From: a bacterium
GTDB taxonomy: Bacteria > Actinomycetota > Acidimicrobiia > Acidimicrobiales > CATQHL01
Reading direction: 5' to 3'
Assembly: GCA_028819945.1 (NCBI GenBank)
Contig: JAPPKQ010000069.1
Location: 1-8,319, forward strand
DNA length: 8,319 nt
The notes under the pieces were generated by a model. The model saw nothing but the letters and a program-made list of their open reading frames with translations, had not been told where the DNA came from and did no database searches. Both the position numbers and the translations under genes were made by a program. Below, piece by piece: positions 5,997-8,319 of this stretch; position 1 is the stretch's first letter; every line of letters begins with the position of its first letter.

Positions 5997-7019
5997 ATGT
6001 GCGGCGTGAACGACACTGCACTTGCTGAGCAGCTCGCGGGCCTCGAGGTCGATCTCGACGCCATCGAAGAGACCGTCGACATCGAGTTGCAGCCCGAGCC
6101 GTTGTTCGAGAGGAACGGCCACAAGGTGTCCAAGAGTCCGTGGGGTCCGGATGACGAGATCGGGCGGCTCAACTGGGTGACCCCCGATTCCGTGGGGGCG
6201 ATCATGTCCCGCCTGAACGGCACCAAGGTCTTCGACCTCTCCGTGGAGTACTGGTCGGGCATGCCGTCATGGACCGAGGCGGGAGACCCCCCGTTCAGCA
6301 TCTGGATGACCCACACGCCCAGGGGGTCGATCCTCGACGGGCGCTCCGGCTACGGGCCCGAGATCCACAAGGAGTACGCCTACTCGGGCGACTCCATCTC
6401 GATGTACACGCACTGCGGCACCCACATCGACACGCTCAACCACATGGGGTACTACGAGACGTTCTGGAACGGCTGGACCCAGGACGAGCACCTGGGTTCC
6501 ATGGTCTGGACCAAGGGCGGCACCGACCGCTACCCCCCGATCATCGCCCGGGGCGTACTGCTCGACGTGGCCGCCATGCACGGCGTGGACATCCTCGAGC
6601 CCCACTACGAGATCGACTCGAAGGACATCCAGGAGACCGCCCGCAGGCAGGGCACCGAACTGCGCAAGGGCGACGTGGTGCTGCTGCGCACCGGGCGCAT
6701 GAACATGTGGCCCTCGATCGAATACCTGTCGGCCTCGCCGGGGATCAACGTGGACGGTGCCCGCTGGCTCTGCGAGGAGGCCGGAGCGATGTGCATCGCC
6801 GGCGACAACATCGGCCTCGAGCCCCAGCCCTACTACGGCCAGTACGCCCCAGTGCACTGCTACATGTTCGCCACCGCAGGCGCGCAGATCATCGAGGTCT
6901 GCAACATGCAGGAGATCGCCGCGGAGCAGGTCTACGAGTTCGCCTTCCTGGGGTTCCCGATGCACATCCGCGGCGCCACCGGCGCCCCCATGCCGTCGGT
7001 CGCCGTGCCGCTGCGCTGA
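5997..7019 (+). CDS. Cyclase-family (PF04199) metal-dependent hydrolase, isatin hydrolase/kynurenine formamidase-like
   Basis: A 340-residue soluble hydrolase. The family binds a divalent metal through the H-x-G-T-H-x-D-x-x-x-H motif, seen here as HCGTHIDTLNH (residues 139-149: H139, H143, D145, H149). Members open cyclic amides or cleave formyl-amides, for example isatin hydrolase and KynB. The N-terminal part contains WGPDDEIGRLNWVTPDSV (about 49-66), the usual entry into this fold, preceded by about 45 acidic residues outside the core. The second half has strand and turn segments RKGDVVLLRTGR and AGDNIGLEPQP, the latter probably shaping the pocket. The usual proline in the H-x-G-T-H-x-D-x-P-x-H motif is leucine (L147). 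The gene is first in the rightward operon, with a strong AGGAGG seven bases before its ATG. The substrate is not evident; a kynurenine role is unlikely without kynureninase nearby. Confidence 0.92.
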   Translation: MCGVNDTALAEQLAGLEVDLDAIEETVDIELQPEPLFERNGHKVSKSPWGPDDEIGRLNWVTPDSVGAIMSRLNGTKVFDLSVEYWSGMPSWTEAGDPPFSIWMTHTPRGSILDGRSGYGPEIHKEYAYSGDSISMYTHCGTHIDTLNHMGYYETFWNGWTQDEHLGSMVWTKGGTDRYPPIIARGVLLDVAAMHGVDILEPHYEIDSKDIQETARRQGTELRKGDVVLLRTGRMNMWPSIEYLSASPGINVDGARWLCEEAGAMCIAGDNIGLEPQPYYGQYAPVHCYMFATAGAQIIEVCNMQEIAAEQVYEFAFLGFPMHIRGATGAPMPSVAVPLR

Positions 7020-7023
7020 GGCC

Positions 7024-7509
7024 ATGCTCAAACTCAGGCGCCTCGACAACATGGACATCGTCGTGAACGACTTCCCGACGATGGTCGACTTCTACAAGAA
7101 CGTGCTGGGCCTGCCGCTGCACCCGCACGGCTACGAGCCCACCAAGGGCTGGGCCATGTTCATGTGCGGCGACGTGGACCTGGTGCTGCTCTCGGTGCCC
7201 GACGCCGACCGCGGCGAGCGCCAACGCACGGCCAACTACAACGAGGACCCGGCCGGGGTGCACTCCTTCGCCGCAGAGGTGGACGACATCGACGAGGCCA
7301 TCGCCGCACTCGACGAGCACGGGATCACCTGGGCGGGCGAGACGAACATCTACGGCGCCGGCGCATTCCTCGAGGAGATTCCCGGCGACGACTTCGACGG
7401 GATCTGGTACCGGTTCCGCTCCTTCTACGACCCCGAGGGAAACGTGATGCACATCTGCGAGGTGCATCCACCCGCGGGGTTCGACCGCACCGCTGCCGGG
7501 AGGTCGTGA
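7024..7509 (+). CDS. VOC superfamily (glyoxalase/bleomycin-resistance fold) protein
   Basis: A 161-residue protein with two beta-alpha-beta-beta-beta modules. The first is LDNMDIVVNDFPTMVDFYKNVLGLPL (from residue 7) with WAMFMCGDVDLVLLSVP; the second is AGVHSFAAEVDDIDEAIAALDEHGI (from 78) ending in FYDPEGNVMHICEVH. Likely metal-site residues H80 and E146 are present. The first-strand histidine common in metal-binding members is not in place (N9-M10-D11). It may therefore use D11, bind metal differently, or be a binding protein. The reading frame is open far upstream, inside the cyclase gene, but the VOC fold begins at this ATG, four bases after the cyclase stop. The only ribosome-site-like sequence is GAGG, two bases before the ATG, so translation is probably coupled to the cyclase. 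Possible roles are ring-opening dioxygenase, isomerase/epimerase or lyase acting with the cyclase. Substrate unknown. Confidence 0.88.
   Translation: MLKLRRLDNMDIVVNDFPTMVDFYKNVLGLPLHPHGYEPTKGWAMFMCGDVDLVLLSVPDADRGERQRTANYNEDPAGVHSFAAEVDDIDEAIAALDEHGITWAGETNIYGAGAFLEEIPGDDFDGIWYRFRSFYDPEGNVMHICEVHPPAGFDRTAAGRS
7498..7503 (+). promoter_or_regulatory. Ribosome binding site GGGAGG for the CE4-fold gene
   Basis: GGGAGG lies seven bases before the ATG at 7511-7513, within the last codons of the VOC gene. It supports this start over the out-of-frame GTG at 7506. Confidence 0.65.
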
Positions 7510-7510
7510 C

Positions 7511-8319
7511 ATGGGCGGGCTGCCGCGCCTGACCTTCTGCCTCACGGTCGGGATGGATGCCCTGTCGCTGTGGATCACCTCGTTCAAGAGCACCAACGCC
7601 AGCATGATCTCCCGCGGCGAGATGGAGATCCCCGGCACCCACCGGGTGCTGGAACTCCTCGACCGCTACGAGATCCGCTCCACGTTCCTGGTGCCGGGCC
7701 ACACGGCTCTGGCCTATCCGGACCTGATCCGTGAGATCGTGGACCGGGGCCACGAGCTCGCCTACCACGGCTGGATGCACGAGGACGCCCGGGACTTCGA
7801 CGTGCCCGGCCAGCGCCTCATCATCGAGCGTGGCCTCGAGGCTCTCGACCTTGTGGCCGGCGTGCGTCCCCGTGGCCACGTGTCGCCGGCTTGGAACATG
7901 AGCGAGCACACCATCGCGCTCATCGAGGAGTTCGGCTTCGACTTCGACGGGAGCCGCATGTCGACCGACATGATGCCGGTGTACGTGCGCAAGGGGGACC
8001 GCTGGCTCACCGACGGCGCCTACCAGTTCGGCGAGCTGACCGACATCGTGGGCATCCCGGTGGCCTGGCCGATGGACGACGTGCCGATCTTCGAGTTCGT
8101 CTGGGGGCAGATCCCCGGCCTGGCGCCCCCGTCGGTGGCCGAGGAGATGTGGACAGGCGAGTTCGACTACGCCTATGACCACTGCCCCGGCGGCGTCTAC
8201 AACCTCACGATCCACCCGCAGGTCATCGGGCGGGGCTCGCGGCTGCGGATGCTGGAGCGGGTGGTGAGTCGGGCCGCTGAGCACTCCGACGTGGTCTTCT
8301 CGCGCCAGTCCGAGTACGT
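7511..8319 (+). CDS. Polysaccharide deacetylase-fold (CE4/NodB) hydrolase, HpPgdA/cyclic-imidase-like, 3' partial
   Basis: 269 residues are visible and no stop is reached before the edge. Family members are about 290-310 residues, so little is missing. N-terminal TFCLTVGMDALSLWITS aligns with the FD-x-DA-x-SLW strand of the HpPgdA/cyclic imidase branch. SRGEMEIPGTHRVLELLDRY (34-53) and STFLVPGHT (57-65) follow. The metal motif YHGWMHED gives H86 and H90. Later segments are RPRGHVSPAWNMSE (the substrate-pocket R-x-x-G loop) and YNLTIHPQVIGRGSR (C-terminal histidine). D16 is the probable third metal ligand. The aspartate normally two residues earlier (D-x-D-A) is glycine, G14. There is no signal peptide, which argues against peptidoglycan deacetylation and for a cytosolic ring-opening or amidase role like cyclic imidase or PuuE allantoinase. 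The ATG at 7511 has GGGAGG seven bases upstream and lies one base after the VOC stop. Confidence 0.87.
   Translation, partial: MGGLPRLTFCLTVGMDALSLWITSFKSTNASMISRGEMEIPGTHRVLELLDRYEIRSTFLVPGHTALAYPDLIREIVDRGHELAYHGWMHEDARDFDVPGQRLIIERGLEALDLVAGVRPRGHVSPAWNMSEHTIALIEEFGFDFDGSRMSTDMMPVYVRKGDRWLTDGAYQFGELTDIVGIPVAWPMDDVPIFEFVWGQIPGLAPPSVAEEMWTGEFDYAYDHCPGGVYNLTIHPQVIGRGSRLRMLERVVSRAAEHSDVVFSRQSEY

Noticed and set aside
6757..7023. N-terminal extension of the VOC protein into the cyclase gene
   Set aside because: The frame is open, but the translation there is Ser/Pro/Arg-rich shadow. The VOC fold begins exactly at the ATG at 7024, just after the cyclase stop.
7325..8284. Minus-strand frame opposite the VOC and CE4 genes
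   Set aside because: It is His/Arg/Pro-rich antisense sequence crossing a gene boundary. The plus-strand genes have intact motifs and ribosome sites.

Overview
The window is high-GC DNA with densely packed genes. Good AGGAGG-like ribosome sites, a GTG start and a 4-bp ATGA overlap fit a high-GC actinobacterium. The overall feel is of a free-living or metagenome-derived actinobacterial lineage; this is inference, because no rRNA or marker gene is present. I see no tRNA, rRNA, CRISPR array, IS element or phage gene.

The layout is a divergent catabolic island built around one small AT-rich regulatory gap at about 5915-5996. Leftward (minus strand), in transcription order, come a LysR-type regulator, an adenosine deaminase family amidohydrolase, an M20 metallopeptidase/amidohydrolase, a double-cassette ABC ATPase of the nucleoside/sugar (YufO/RbsA-like) type, and its YufP-like inner-membrane permease. 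Gaps in this run are 42 bp, a 4-bp overlap, 55 bp and a 17-bp overlap, so it is probably one operon. Rightward (plus strand) come a cyclase-family (PF04199) metal hydrolase, a small VOC/glyoxalase-fold protein, and a polysaccharide-deacetylase-fold (CE4, HpPgdA/cyclic-imidase-like) hydrolase that runs off the right edge. They are separated by 4 bp and 1 bp.

Taken together, the cluster looks like uptake of a nucleoside-like or heterocyclic compound followed by successive hydrolytic steps: deamination, opening of a cyclic amide or imide, and cleavage of a linear amide. All of this would be controlled by the LysR protein between the two arms. The individual families are recognised with good confidence; the shared substrate is inference.

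The left edge is abnormal. The permease reads normally to about residue 300 (position ~112) and then passes into sequence that encodes the conserved 'NAF-H-SGIHQDG...TYEIM' segment of 2-isopropylmalate synthase (LeuA). That segment also carries a 1-base frame break at about 65-69. This is either a genomic rearrangement that destroyed both genes or an assembly chimera at a low-quality contig end. The rest of the permease, and any second permease and substrate-binding lipoprotein, are not in the window.
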